Assembly: GCA_015680685.1 (NCBI GenBank)
Contig: MNCI01021573.1
Location: 707 to 64,706 of the forward strand
Direction of reading: 5' to 3'
Origin: Gnetum montanum
Taxonomy: Eukaryota > Streptophyta > Gnetopsida > Gnetales > Gnetaceae
DNA length: 64,000 nt
The notes under the pieces are model-generated. The model saw only the letters and a program-made list of their open reading frames with translations. It was not told where the DNA came from and did no database searches. Shown here piece after piece: positions 12,511 to 25,259 of this stretch. The position numbers and the translations under genes were made by a program. Within the stretch, counting starts at the first letter, position 1. Every line of letters starts with the position of its first letter.

Positions 12511-12711
12511 CAAATTCACATATCCAATTTTTTAATGTAGTACTAATTTTTTTCTAATCTCAAATTGAGAAAAGATTTAACTTTTTATTTTCATATATGC
12601 CACTATTGTTATAGTTTTTATTAAGATGTATGTTATATATAGTAGTGCAATGATGTTTTCCATTTGTACTCTAAACAAATATATACAAGTCCTTTAAACA
12701 TATATATACAA

Positions 12712-15296
12712 GATGCCTTAATCATCAACCATGTGAGACTGTGTTTTGTTTGATTGAGTCTATGAGATAATTTGATTGAACTTTCCTTGGAAATTTGTGC
12801 TTCCTTTTAGATATAAACTGGTATTAGAGTAGCTTGAAATTGAAGCCAATTGCATTCAACTAGATAATTCTTATCTCAATTGCAAATAATCACTCCAAGC
12901 TCTCAAACTTGGATGAATTCTTTCTTGCTACTTGTTCAACTCATCCTAGGGTTTTAAAATTCCCTTTGTTCCCTAAGTCTATCATATCTTTCAAGAAATA
13001 GAAGATACTTCTAGAATTGGACACCCATTAGCTTGTAATAGCTAGGGTTTGAAGATCTTATGTTCATTTCTCTTAAGATTTGAGTATTTCTTATCTCATT
13101 CTTTGAGAAATCTTGAAAATTGCACATTTATTTGTGGTACTTTATGAAAATTTCATTTTTGGATCCATTTCCATCATGCCTCCAGAGAAGAAGATATTTC
13201 AAGCTTTGTGAAGCTTATTGTTGAGAAATCCAAAAAGGTTGGAGAGAAAGAAGGATATGCTACTTCACCAAAAGCATCAAAGCAAAGGTACAATTCATGT
13301 AATCCTTCACCATGACCTTCTTCAAGGCATTCCTTAATGCCATCCCTTGAATATTATCCTCTTTTTGAAAATGAAGACTTTGGAGAAGGAGAAGATCAAG
13401 ATTATGTTATTTTTCATGCTCTTAGTTTTGAAAATTGGTCAAAAGATTCATGTTTCCTAGGAAAGGGAAAAAGAAACTTTCTCCTATGCCTCAAAGGAAG
13501 CAAGGTGAAGGAATTGAAGTCACTCTTGCAAAAAGCTTCTAGACATGCTTCAAGGATGCCATATGTTGAAGTCAAATCCTTCAATGACATGGAAAGAACT
13601 GAATCTTTTGAAAATGATTAAGAAGGACTTTGCACTTGTATGGTGGGAGAAAGAAATTCGACCTACAAGATGCTCGTATCAATGATTGGTCTTTAATGTA
13701 GTTCATGCACAAGGAAAAATATGAGAAGACTCATCATAGAAAAAAGGCCATCCAAAAATTGAAGTACTTTAGGTAAGGTGACAAGAGTATGAAGGACTAT
13801 TACAAGGGTTTTTAAAAGGATTTTCAGCTTGCAAAAGTTCATTGGGATGATTATGAACAAGCATCCAAATTTCAAGAACTCATGAGTATCAATAAGACCT
13901 AACCTCCTATGAGCCATAAACATTGGATGAGGCTTTTGAATTGGCTCTTAAGGCTAAGAAGAAATTTCAAGGCTATAATAAAGGTCCTAAATATTTTATA
14001 TGCAAAAGCAAGAGAAGTTTAAGAAGGGCCAAGATTCTAAGAAAGACTACTCCAATAGAGTAAATGGTGAAGGGAATGGCTATGCTTCCAACCATTAATG
14101 CCTTAATTTTGGTGAAAAGAGACATAAACAATGCAAGGCTAAAAAGCCAAAGGTTTCCAAAGGCAAAGAACTCCAAACCTTGATAAAGGAAGAATTCTCT
14201 AATGAAGGTAGACCACTTGTGATTGAAGATGCAACTACAATTAAGTCTTGCATACTTATAATAAATGTGAATGTTAATCAAGGAAGTGTGAAAGAAGAAA
14301 GGTATGATATAGTCGAGATAAATGAGAAAAAGAGTTCTCAAGTATCTCATATTGAGCAAAATAGTGCTCAATACTAAAAGGCTTTAGGAAATACAACCAA
14401 GAGGTTCATCAAATGGACCAAGAGATCTTCAAAGTCCAAGATAGTGTATGCTACTAATCAAGGAGTGTTTCTACCTCATGAGTCATGGAGGATAAGGAAT
14501 AAAAGCCAAAAAAGAGGCCAATATCAAGGTACTTCTTCTAGAAGGGTCAATAGCATCACAAGAAGGGATGATTCTCATACTTATTTGAAATAGTTATATA
14601 CCTCAAGGAAATAGAAAGTAAATTAAGCCAAACTAAGGCTATCTCATGGGAGAGACGTGAGTCTTCTAGCCATAGTATATAGAAGAATGATTACTTTGAT
14701 GAATCTATTTGTTAAATCCATGAAAGAGAGTTTACCTTTTGAGTTGGTACTTTTAGAATGGGATAAAAATTTTATTGATGGTTTCTTTGGAAAGTAGGGA
14801 AAATTAGAATTGGAAACTACTATTTGGAATATTGAACCTTTATGGTCTCATGAAATTTTATTGATGGTTTGCATACATTGGGGGGAAAGAAACTTGGTTT
14901 GAGGAGACTTAACCCTTTTGAATTTTCTTCCTCTTCTTTTATTATAGGTCATGAAAGAAACGCATGCGAATTAATACTCTCAAGATGGAAGAGTGGTGAA
15001 GCCTTTGAGAGTAATGACAAGATCCACTCTTTCATTTAATTCTTCATTATGATGTAAGAAAAAAATTTGTGCCAACCTATGTACGTTTGTTTATGTGTGT
15101 CATGCATACATTGTGTTGTGTATTTATGTCTTTGTCAAAAAATTTTTGGATAGTAGAGACAAAATGTTATGAGGTATAACCAATCCATGTATGTATTTTG
15201 GTTGGTGTGTGAATTCTGGTCTATATGAGGCAACAATGGCTATCTCAAGTGGAAAGATCTCTTATTGGGAATCAAGAGCATTTTTAAGAGGTAGGG
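12712..15296 (+). mobile_element. Gag-only LTR retroelement copy 2 (truncated 5' LTR, leader, gag, 3' UTR)
   Basis: Only the last ~105 bases of a 5' LTR-A survive. A primer-binding site follows at about 12818-12837 (CTGGTATTAGAGTAGC, initiator-Met type). After a ~340-base leader, the gag ATG is at 13176 (MPPEKKI...). The frame is broken by many stops, but an acidic block (FENEDFGEGEDQD, 13367-13405), the Gag core (WSLM, then KLKYFR, then VKDYYKGF) and the downstream family frame are readable to about 14880. Most of the distal frame is then deleted, and the sequence resumes near 14890 at the conserved tail (PFEFSSSSF, HERN). The purine tract AAGAGGTAGGG precedes the 3' LTR. No protease, RT, RNase H or integrase is present. 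Confidence 0.8.
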
Positions 15297-15489
15297 TGTT
15301 GATGTCGACATTAAACAGGCCATTGTAACATCTCTCCAATGATAGGATCTTCCATGTAGATTTGGCATATTTGGGAGTGGTTTGGAACTATTTTGATGAG
15401 TTTATGAGGTTATAGTGGCTATGGGAACTTTTAAGAGGTGTCCAGATATTCCAAACCTCAAAATAAGCATCCTTGTATTTACACTAGGA

Positions 15490-15660
15490 ATGTAAGACAT
15501 CTCAACTATATCTAATATGTCTTAGCTACATTCAAGACATCTCAAACAAGATGTCTCACATGATTCTAAAATGTGTTAGGTAGACTCAAGGCATCTTAGC
15601 TAGAGTCAAGATGTCTCCTCTATTAATAGTTACTTTTAGGCAAGATGTCCCATTCTTTGC
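15490..15660 (+). promoter_or_regulatory. U3 array of AGATGTCTC / GACATCTC units
   Basis: This stretch of LTR-A holds about eight imperfect units in both orientations, such as AGACATCTCA, ATATGTCTTAG, AAGATGTCTCA and AAGATGTCTCC. Each contains a TGTC core, the core of plant auxin-response-factor sites (TGTCTC). The repetition is directly visible; a regulatory role is inference. Confidence 0.45.
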
Positions 15661-15758
15661 CAAGATAGCTCATATAGACATGAGACCATTTCCTATGAGT
15701 TCTTAAAGATTTAAATTTGGAAATTAAAGAGAAAAGATGAAGAGATAGTTGATGAGGA

Positions 15759-15767
15759 TATAAATAG
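15759..15767 (+). promoter_or_regulatory. TATA box in LTR-A
   Basis: TATAAATAG follows the U3 repeat array by about 100 bases. The same box at the same LTR position occurs at 30261-30269, 34209-34217 and 35659-35667. Confidence 0.65.
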
Positions 15768-16070
15768 ACTTATTGGACCTTCATTTTGGCTAAGAGAGTC
15801 TAGAAAGCAAGGTGAGTTAAGGAAGAGTAGAGAGAGATAGTCTTGGCACAATACCTTGATCATTATTCATGTGAGAGTGTGTTTTCTTTAATTGAGTGTG
15901 TGTGAGAGAATTTAATTAAAGCTCACATATCCTTGGGAATTTGGCTTTATTTCAGCTGTAAATTCTTCATTTGAGCAAGAGAAAAACTTTTATTTTCTTT
16001 TCTCATTCAAATTTTCTATTTTATGATATTGAGAAAGCTTAGATCATAAAATCCATGGAAGCTACTCACT

Positions 16071-17831
16071 AAATTTATCAAAGTAGCTTGAAATTGAAGA
16101 CAGCTGCATTTGATTGGATAATTCTCATCTCAATTGTAAATAATCACTCCAAATTTACAAGAATTAGAAAACTTGTCATATCTTTCAAGAATTAGAATTC
16201 CATTTGATTTGAAAACTTGTTCTACTCATCCTAGGATTTGAAAATTCCATTTGATCCCCAAAACTTGTCATATCTTTCAAGAATTAGAAGATAAGTGTGG
16301 CATTAGACATCCATTGGCTTGTAATAGGTAGGATTTGAAGCTATTATGTTTATTTCTCTTAATATTTAACTATTTCTTATCTCATTCTTTCAAAAATCTT
16401 GAAAATTCCACCTTGTAGAATTTTGTAAAAATTTCTATTTAGATCAAGTTTCATCATGCCTTCAAAGAAGAAGTAGATCAAACTTTGTTAAGAGACATGG
16501 ATGATATGAGAACAAAGAAAATGCTACTTTGCCAAAAGCATCCAAGAAAGGGTACAAGCATAGTAGAGCCATTGAGAGAAAATACTAGATTCCTCAATGC
16601 CATCCTTTGAAGATTATCTTCCTTTTGCGAATGAAGATTTTGAAGAAGGAGAAGATGAAGAGGATGTTTCTCCTCATGCTTCTAGTGCTGAAAATAGTTC
16701 TCAAGGATTAATTTTTCCTATAAAAGAGCAAAAAGAAGCAACATGAAGGAATTGAAGTCACTCTTGCAAATGCTTTTATGGAAGAGAGGTGAGTCTTCTA
16801 GCCAAGGTATATGAAAGAATGATTGCTTTGATGATGTTTTTAATGAATTTGATGCTAAAGGAGTATAGGAGAGTTTACCTTTTGAGTTGCTATCTCAAGA
16901 ATGGGATGAAGCGTTCCCATTGAAATTGGGAACTCCTATTTGAGATCTTCAACCTTCAAACTTTGATGAGATTCGATAGCCATCTGTTAAAGATCAAGTT
17001 GAAATAAGTTGAAGGCAAGAAGCCATGAAGAGGTAAGTATGAACTTTAACTTGTTGAAGGTAGTGATGTCTCTCATGATGAAGCTAGTATCAAGGTTGTT
17101 AGTCTTGACTTTCACTTAATAGTGGCTTGTTAAATTATAATGATGTGAGTCCCCTTTTGTTTGATACAAATAATGTGATTTTTGATGCCATTGGTATGAG
17201 AACAAAGCTAATGATGGTTGTAGTGGTAATCATGATAGAAAGGTTGTTATTGGTGTTGGTGAAGACATTGATAGTGATTCAATTGTTTGCTATTTATAAT
17301 AGTAATGATGAATTTGTGGAATGTGTTGACAACTTTAATTATCTTGGTTGTGAAGTGGATGGGTAGCATGAAGGTAATCTTGATAGCTATAATGATAATG
17401 GTGGAAGGGAGGTAAAAGAAGGGAAGCTGGTTTGACTAAAACTAATCCTTTTGAATTTTCTTACTCATCTTTTATTGCAGGTCATGAAAGAAACACATGG
17501 GATTTGATGCTCTCAAGATGGAAGCATAGTTCAGCCTTTGAGCAAAAAGACCAGATCCATTCTTCTTTCATGTAATTCTTCATGTGATGTAAGCATAAAA
17601 TTATGCTAATGTGTGTATGTGTGCCTACGTGTGTCATGCATACATTGTGTTGTACTTAGTATTTGTGAAATAAATTTTGGATGGTGAAGATAAAATGTTG
17701 TGAGCTCTAACCATTCAATGTATGTTTTGTTTTGGTTGGTATGTGAATCTTGGCCTATGTGAGTGGGAAACATCTATCCCAAGTGTAAAGGTCTCTTGTG
17801 TGGGAATCAAGAGTCTTTTTAAAATGGAGGA
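16071..17831 (+). mobile_element. Gag-only LTR retroelement copy 3 (rearranged)
   Basis: The leader carries a local duplication of a CTTGTCATATCTTTCAAGAA unit (near 16170 and 16263). The gag ATG is at 16456. At about 16565 the gag start is joined to a piece of the family's 3' end (AGAGCCATTGAGAGAAAA), which is in turn joined back into gag (CTAGATTCCTCAATGCC). The copy at 55630 has the same odd junction. The Gag core and zinc knuckle are deleted. The distal acidic frame (FDDVF, LPFELL) resumes at about 16810. The conserved GTAAGT is at 17033 and the AG acceptor-like site ends at 17480. The frame ends at about 17572 and the 3' UTR runs to the next LTR. Confidence 0.75.
17033..17480 (+). promoter_or_regulatory. 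Conserved splice-like donor/acceptor pair in the gag-only element
   Basis: GAAGAG|GTAAGTA at 17033 and TTTTATTGCAG|GTCATG ending at 17480 look like a plant intron. Equivalent pairs lie at 32831-33414, 37941-38515 and 57343-57863, and a donor lies at 4757-4762 (minus). The enclosed DNA also looks like ancestral coding sequence, so retention or alternative splicing is possible. Confidence 0.4.
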
Positions 17832-18090
17832 TGCTGATGTGGACATCAAATAGGCCAATGTAACATATCTCCTATTATTAGATCTTTCCTAGGCATTTTG
17901 GCATGTTTGGTAGCACTTTGGAACTATTTAAATGAGTTTAGGGGGTTTTGGGGGCTATGGGCACTTATTTGATGGTATTTGGAGGTTTTGGACATCAAAA
18001 CAAGCATCTTTATATTCAGCCCAAGCAAGTGAGAAATCTCAAGTACATTCAAATATCTCACATGATTCCAAGATGTTTCAGCTAGAGTCA
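17832..18090 (+). repeat. Truncated LTR-A (3' LTR of copy 3)
   Basis: It starts TGCTGATGTGGACATC and follows the LTR-A sequence for about 259 bases. It stops inside the U3 array at GCTAGAGTCA, where it is joined to unrelated sequence. The same break occurs at about 58468. Confidence 0.75.
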
Positions 18091-19600
18091 CTAGAATCAA
18101 TTTCTTATCCAAAACAATTTGGATTGCTTATATGCATTTTTCTTTGAGTGATGAAAGCATCCCAATATGGTGTTGTTTTAAGATAAGCTTAACATTATCT
18201 TTAAATCCAATCTAGTACCAATACTTTATTTTATGTCTAAACATAGTTGGATCATTAGATACTAATAATTTTAGTTTTTCAAGAATACTTTCAAAAGTAG
18301 AACTTAATGTATTCATAGAATTAACTATCCATTGATTCTCATCTTTTTTTAGATTTTTTATTTTTAAGTGGGACTCTACTACAATAATTATCTTGTCTAG
18401 CTAGGCTAAGATTTCCTATTTTAATGTAAGAGGGTCCTATTGTGTATGTTCCTAGATTATCAAGACTATATGTACCTATTGTAAATCATAACTATTTATT
18501 TCACAATATATTACATATATTAACACTATTTTATGACCTATTCCTATTGAGATCAAGGCTTTGTGCATGCTTGGAACCTTTTCGTATTAAATCTAATGGT
18601 ATTTTTTTTTCATTTTCTTCTTAGACATTTGTCAAAAGTGTGTGCCATCTTTCCAATGATAATGCATCACTAGAATCTAAAAGTGTGCCTATTTTATATG
18701 GCTTATAGAACTTTAATTTTACTTCAAAGGTATAGATTGGTAATCTTGCATTTGTAATTGGTATAAAAATTGTTTTCTTTTAAATATTGTTGTTCCTGAT
18801 AATTCTTCTCAATAGCTTCTAATTTTTTAACTCATTAGTTGCTTGGATAAGATATTTATTTAATTTTTTCATATAATATTATCCTAAAAAAGATTCATTT
18901 AGAAGATTTGTTAAATGGTTTTGGATCTTTTCCTAAATGATACTCTACTTCTCTATTAGTCCATTTGTCTAAGTTTTCTAGTTGAATTTTAGGAAACTCA
19001 ACTCATTTTCTTAGGATGTTATCTCTTATATCAATCAATCTTTGTTGTCTTCTCTCTATCCATTTCTCAATTGATACTATTTTCTTAACTTTAGAGATTG
19101 AAAGATTGGTCTTTTCTTCAATAAGTATTTTAATCTCTATTTTTGTTCGTTTGTATTCAGTATCATTTTTTATTGAATCAAAAGATTCAAAGCTTGTTTT
19201 AACTTTGTTGGGATCACACATATCATAGTCTAAATCCATGTTATAGTCTAATTTGTAAGACTATATCATCAACTATAAATGAATTGAGGCTTTTCTTTGC
19301 ATAAAGGTCTTTACCTTTCATAAGGATTCATACACATTAATAAATAAATTTTAATTTTCTCATCTCCTTTAATTTTAAGCTTGCTAAATTGAATTCCATA
19401 TAAGAGTTATTAGTTTTGTTAGAGTGCCATGATTATCAAGATGCAATCTATCCCACATAACTTTGGCAATCTTCAAAGGATATAATATTTCAATAATTAT
19501 TTCCTAAAGTAACCTTAATGTGTTGCATTTCTCCTTGAAAAGATGAATTTGAGTTATTACTACTACAAAGGAGGTAGGAATTGTTGATCCAAATTGTTGA
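18091..19600 (-). pseudogene. Unidentified minus-strand coding relic
   Basis: Several minus-strand segments look like decayed protein-coding sequence. Examples are 19003-19239 (78 codons, Lys/Glu/Ile-rich, with KKIVSIEKWIERRQQRLIDI), the continuing EFPKIQLENLDKWTNREVEY and HLGKDPKPFNKSSK to about 18900, and FYKPYKIGTLLDSSDALSLE with RW near 18650-18715. I do not recognise the family. Candidates considered are the gag or ORF1 of an LTR element and an endogenous pararetrovirus; no motif seen settles it. The 5' ~515 bases on the plus strand (18091-18605) recur at 58469-58985, attached to the same truncated LTR. Confidence 0.35.
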
Positions 19601-22600
19601 AGTTACTTGCTTAGTAGGGAAATACATAAACATTTTTATTTTTTTGAAGAGGCACCCTTCCTAGATGATATAACACCTTGACATCAAATTCTGTTTCCCT
19701 ACAAGATATCCTTTAAGCATGTATCCAAAGATCGGATGAATTATTGTAACATATGAAATTGCTTGTAGATGTCCCATTATAAAATTGAATCATTACTGGA
19801 AGACTCCTAAAGTTTATATTTCCTTCTTATGATGGTAATTTATAGGGCATTATCCATATTAGCATTGATAATCCTTTTGATGAGGTTATGATGTCCTAGC
19901 ATATTCTAGCCCAGCAATTTTTCCCAACAAGGTGAATTTTGGAATTACCCTTCTTGCTAGACCTAATAAATTATCTTATAATCTAGCTAACTTTGTTAAA
20001 CACTTGTTATGGTGGGACAACTATTGAGGCCACATAAATGGAGATGGTAGATAAAAATGAAGGAAGGAAAACTTTACCTTGTCAAGAACCTTGAGGTTTA
20101 GTGGCACATTCTATTTTGAAGATTTTTAATGAAATAGAAATATGTAGCATTACACACCCAATCATAAATGGGTATGACATGATAAGTGTCTTCTTCCATA
20201 ATCACGTTACCTTGGTTGATAAGATGGTTAGTAATCACATGAGTGTAGTATGGGCTATTCATGTAGACATTGATAGTTTTTCAACACTATTCACTTCAAT
20301 GGTTTTTATAATAATCAATTCCAAACAAAGCCAGAAACATTGTAGTGTGCTCTAAATCAAGAATTTATCCAATACATTAATCAACCATAACAAAGATTTG
20401 AGAACCACCAGATGAATGAAATTACATAAAAATATGCCTCTAAAGCTCATAAATAAGTATCAGCCCATGTTTAACAACTAATAAGTGGGGTAAATTACCA
20501 AAAGAAAATGTTTTGAAGAGGGTGGAAATGTTACAACTTAGAATGAATAATAATTTATGTTTTCTATAAGTTCTATTTTCGTGTATTATATTTTTTGGTT
20601 GGAATGTCAACTGTTTGTGTCCTTGTATAAATGCAATATGAAGACATTAAGTTCTTAATGTTTTTTAAATGGTCAAATGCAAATTTCATTGTTAATGTTT
20701 TTTGATGTTAATATGATTGATATATTAGTTACTAATATTAGTTTTTATTTGTTATTTGTATATACATAAAGTTGGGTTAACATGTATTGCTATAGGCACT
20801 ACTAAATAACTAAATTTCAATTTATTTTATTTCATTAAATACATAGGTTCTAAGGAAATGTGTAACAAGCCATACTCAATTACCACTAAGTAATCCATCA
20901 CATTGTATAATTTCTTGTTCTCTACTAGCTATGACATAAGCTTTCAAGGAATTGAAATGAATAGGAGGGAATTAGGGATTTTGCCACAAGGGTTTAAAGG
21001 AAACATCTTTTTGATGTAAGGAAAATTTTGTCTTTGTTACTTTCAATTTCTTGCTTAGTTAAACTTGTTACTCTACTAATGATATATCTATTTCTTATAT
21101 TTCCAAAGATCCATTTTGCAACATTGTAATTCTTATATCATTATTTTTTCCGTTCAACCACTACTCTTGGTCTCTTCCTATTTGTTCCTATTAGTTCCAT
21201 ATGTTTGGTGTGGCAATTTTTGTGTAGGATTTTTATTTATTTTCCAAGAGCCACTACAATATCATGCATCAATAGAGTAAATTTTGGGCTACTAGGCATC
21301 ACTAGAAAATCTAGATGTAAGTATAGAATCAGTATGGTTTCTGCTAATAAAGAGTTGTCATTTGAAGTAATTATTAATATTTCCATCATCAATTAGCATT
21401 CTATTAGTTATTTTTATAGGGTTTTACACATAACCAAGACTTATTGCAATAACCCTAAGAGAGTTGTTTACCATTCAGCTTGATGTCCTTTTGCTAAAAT
21501 GTTTGACAGCACATCTCCAAAAACCTAAAAGTAGTAAGGAGGTTTTTTCCAACTAAAATTTATATCTCAATTCTTAAATTTTTCTGTAACCAAATCTTAT
21601 TCTAAGAGGAATATCATCTAGAAATAAAGATATTTACTGAAGGAATATTGTGTTAGCTCTCAAGGAGCCATTATATGATTTAATAGGTTAAAGACCATCT
21701 CTTTTCTTCTAACTTTTCTTTGAGTTTTTAACTAACCATTACCAAACCAGAAGTAATATACTATTCCAATTTCAAAATATACCATGATTTGACCATGAGG
21801 CCATCATAACTCATTAGGAATGCAACCATAGAATCCAATTTTTAATCAGTTAACCAAGATTAGACCACAATGTATGATGAAATGTTTGAGAAAACCTTGA
21901 CTCGTGATGATGTCATGATGAAATTTTAATGAATTTTTTAATATCACAATGTAGAGTTAAGTCATCTTGAGTGCTCTAATGAGATTTTAACTCATAGTTA
22001 CATTATGGTAAGTCTTTTGATAAGAGCACTACCATGATAATGTCATGTGAATAGCTAATGAAACAACTCATGGTAAGGTCATGGTAGTAGACAATTTACC
22101 TAGAACACTTTAAACATGGGCTTTATACATCTTGAAATTGTCAACTACCCTTTCAACATGAATGTAGGGTCTGTAGCAACTTGAAAATGTTAAGAAATCA
22201 ATCTTTGATGCAAGATCAAAGAGATGGATGCTAAAAAATATCCAAACCTCTAATCTTAGTATAAAAATGTTTCCATTCTTCTTCTTTCTATTTAAACTAC
22301 AAATTCAAAACATGGGTTAAAGTACAATAAAGAATCCACAATAGTATTCAAGGTACTTGCTGTGTTGATCTTCTTTCAAGAATTTTAATGATGATAATGA
22401 AATTAACAAGAATTTAAACAAGCTTTTATAAGTTAAGAAATGAAACTAAAAACAAGAATGCGATAAATAAACTATAGGATGGTAGAATTTCAGTTTTTAA
22501 TTACTTCTCCTTCTTTCCTCCATTTGAAATATCAATGCATAGAGTTTTAGTGGCTTAAGATCATATCAAACAAAGCACAGTTATAAATCTCCACCTAATC

Positions 22601-25259
22601 ACCCAATAAATTAGAATGATAGGAGACATTGGTCCATCCCCTTGGGTGGAGAAAAAATGATCCCTTTTGTTATCCAAAATACAAGATGATTGATACATCA
22701 TGGGGACCCATTCTTTGACTTATCATCTTATGCCTTTCAAATAACAAAATCATGTTATGTGACATGTACATGGAGATTCATTTTGTTAACACATGAATCC
22801 ACTATAAAATACTCATCTATATATATGAAAATAAAAACTAATACAAATTATAGAAACTAATGTAAACAAAAATAAGATGAAGTTCATATTAAGGTACAAT
22901 ATTGTCAAATTTTACAGAAAGTAAAATAGTTGGATGTTGTGAAATCTGAGTAATTGTTGCTAAAACAACTTAGGATTGGTATGGAAAACTTGATATTAGA
23001 GTGATGATGTCTTAATTTTCTTTTATGCATAGAGAGAGCTTTAGTAGAAAGATAATTTCACAATCATTTCATTAGAGGTATCACTCCCACAATTTATACA
23101 ATCTAACTAATTGGTGATACTAACAATTTTGAATACAAAATCAAGGGTGGAAAAATAACCAAAGATTACACATTCCTGAAAAAAATTCATAGCCATTATA
23201 CTACTTTATTTATTATGATGATGTAATTTGTACAGTTAATGTCATGAAACTTAAAGTCTTAAGGAAGTAGAGAGTAAAACTCTTGCAATACTAATAGTAA
23301 ATGAAATAAACAACTTGAAATAGTATTTCAAATAAACAAAGCAAACAATGAATATACTTAAATACTTGTTTGTTTTTATAGAAGCATTCAAACCTAATTT
23401 TCTATTTTGAAATTGACGTTTAGCATAGTTCAATGTAGCAATGATATTGTTCTACTTGATGCCATGCCACATCGTTGTGCTATTGTCTATGAAATTTAGC
23501 AACATGGACCCTAGACAATTCTATCCTGGTTGTTCATTTTACCAAAAAAAGGGGTTGCATTACCCATGATTTAGAGAGATATAGATTTAGTTTAAACCTA
23601 TATGATTCTACCCTCCAAAGTGTTGAACATGTCATCACAAATCCATAAAAAAAATTGTGGTAATTATCAAGGAGTTGGATAGCACAATTACTAGGTAGGA
23701 TAATGGCAAGGTAAAGGCTTCAAAATACACTAATAAGAGGAAGTTTCTCTTGATTCTAGATCACACCTATACCTCCGTCTAAATTGCTTATGAGAAGCAA
23801 AGAAAAACTTCAATAGGTTAACCTACCTATAGTGTACTGTATAAGAAGGTGAAGGGGATAGTTTGGAGGGCAAAGGTATGTAGACAAAGAATAGTTATTT
23901 TGAGAGCTACAAAATGATTTATGGAGAAACTGAATGGTAGACCTTGTATTGGTAAGTTCATTTATTTGTATTGTTATGGTAGTTATAATTGCTAGGCTTA
24001 AATTATTGAAATGAGGGATAATAGATAGATATTTTAGCATATGCCCAAATTTTGGTTGATGAATGAAAGGTGTCTATTATGGATCTAGATTTCCAGCCTC
24101 TTGCATCTAATGATCCTAAAATCAAGAAGAGGATGGATGCCTTGGATTAATATGGGATAAATATTGCTTCCCTCATGGTGAAACAATATAACACCAATAT
24201 GGCTTCCCAAAGAAGATGTAAAAATGCTAGGTGGTAGGAGGTGCAACTTCACAAGCTTGTGAGATGTTCTTAGCAAAAGAGGAAAGCACAAAAAATGTTA
24301 TAAATTTTTACATTCTATGTGATAGTATGGAACATTAGTACTTAGAAAATAAGCCAAATGGACATTTACCCTCATTTGTAGGGCCTTTTTCACATTTTAG
24401 GATTAATGATAGGTAAGTTGGCAAGGGTATCATTAGTTAAAATCATCTCTTAATCAATGAAGGAAAGATTTGATAGGTGGATCAAGTCTTCTTTAGTGAT
24501 CTCTAAGGATGAGATCGATTATGTTTCCATTGAGAGACTTAGTAAATTAGTCATTGTCTATATTTAAGTAGAGTTGTTCATGCAATTGATTCAAGATGTA
24601 GTGTCAATGGCTTGTAAAGTGTAAGACAGATCATGATCATATGATTTGATACAAGGAAGGGGCATTTAAAGGCATATACAAAGCTAATGCAACCTAGTAC
24701 AACATAGATGTTTAAATTTTATTGTTTTGTACAAGAGAAAGTTTATTTTTTAGATGCAGGAAGTGAGAGAAAGTGCATTCTTTCCATTGGTGCACTACTG
24801 ATCTATAGTTGTGAGACTCTAGCATGTGCAAGGTGTTGCAAGTTTGTTGGCCCTATGTTAAGTTAGTTAAGTTGTGGGAAAAGAGAAGTGCTAACTCCCA
24901 CATGCATCATTGATAGGAACATCAATGTCATTTACATGAGGTCAGAAAAGAGAAAAGGTGTCAAGCACAAGACAAGTAAATCTAGACAAGGTAGTGAAAT
25001 AGGAATATTGACTAAGTATTAGGAATCAAGGTATGGATGTCCTAGCATCAATTAAAGACATTGAATCTTCATTTATATTTTATATTTAATTATTATTTTA
25101 ATGCATTAATGTTGATGTTTTCCTTTAATTTATACACACTAACTCTTGGTTTTTTGTTTTGTTATATAGGGATTATGTGACACTAAGGTTGTTGGTGATT
25201 AATGTTCTATGCTTTTTGGTTTGTGAGACCATCATTAGCATATGACATGGAGTGAAAGT
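19601..25259. other. AT-rich sequence, no recognisable gene
   Basis: This is the longest stretch without an assignable feature. Short frames exist (for example 20101-20355, 84 codons, plus strand) but show no domain. Between about 23700 and 24770 the plus strand has several short peptide-like stretches that may be an old, shattered coding region, but no family could be named. Confidence 0.35.

Larger units (their letters stand above)
15297..16070 (+). repeat. LTR-A, shared between gag-only copies 2 and 3
   Basis: About 774 bp, starting TGTTGATGTCGACATT after a purine tract and ending just before a damaged primer-binding site. It is homologous to the LTRs at 33762, 35294, 17832 and 58207 and to the minus-strand LTR ending at 60702. 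It serves as the 3' LTR of copy 2 and the 5' LTR of copy 3, so the two elements are in tandem with one LTR between them. Confidence 0.8.

Noticed and set aside
18091-19600. Endogenous pararetrovirus (caulimovirid) ORF
   Set aside because: No movement-protein, protease or RT motif could be seen; kept only as one possibility for an unidentified relic.
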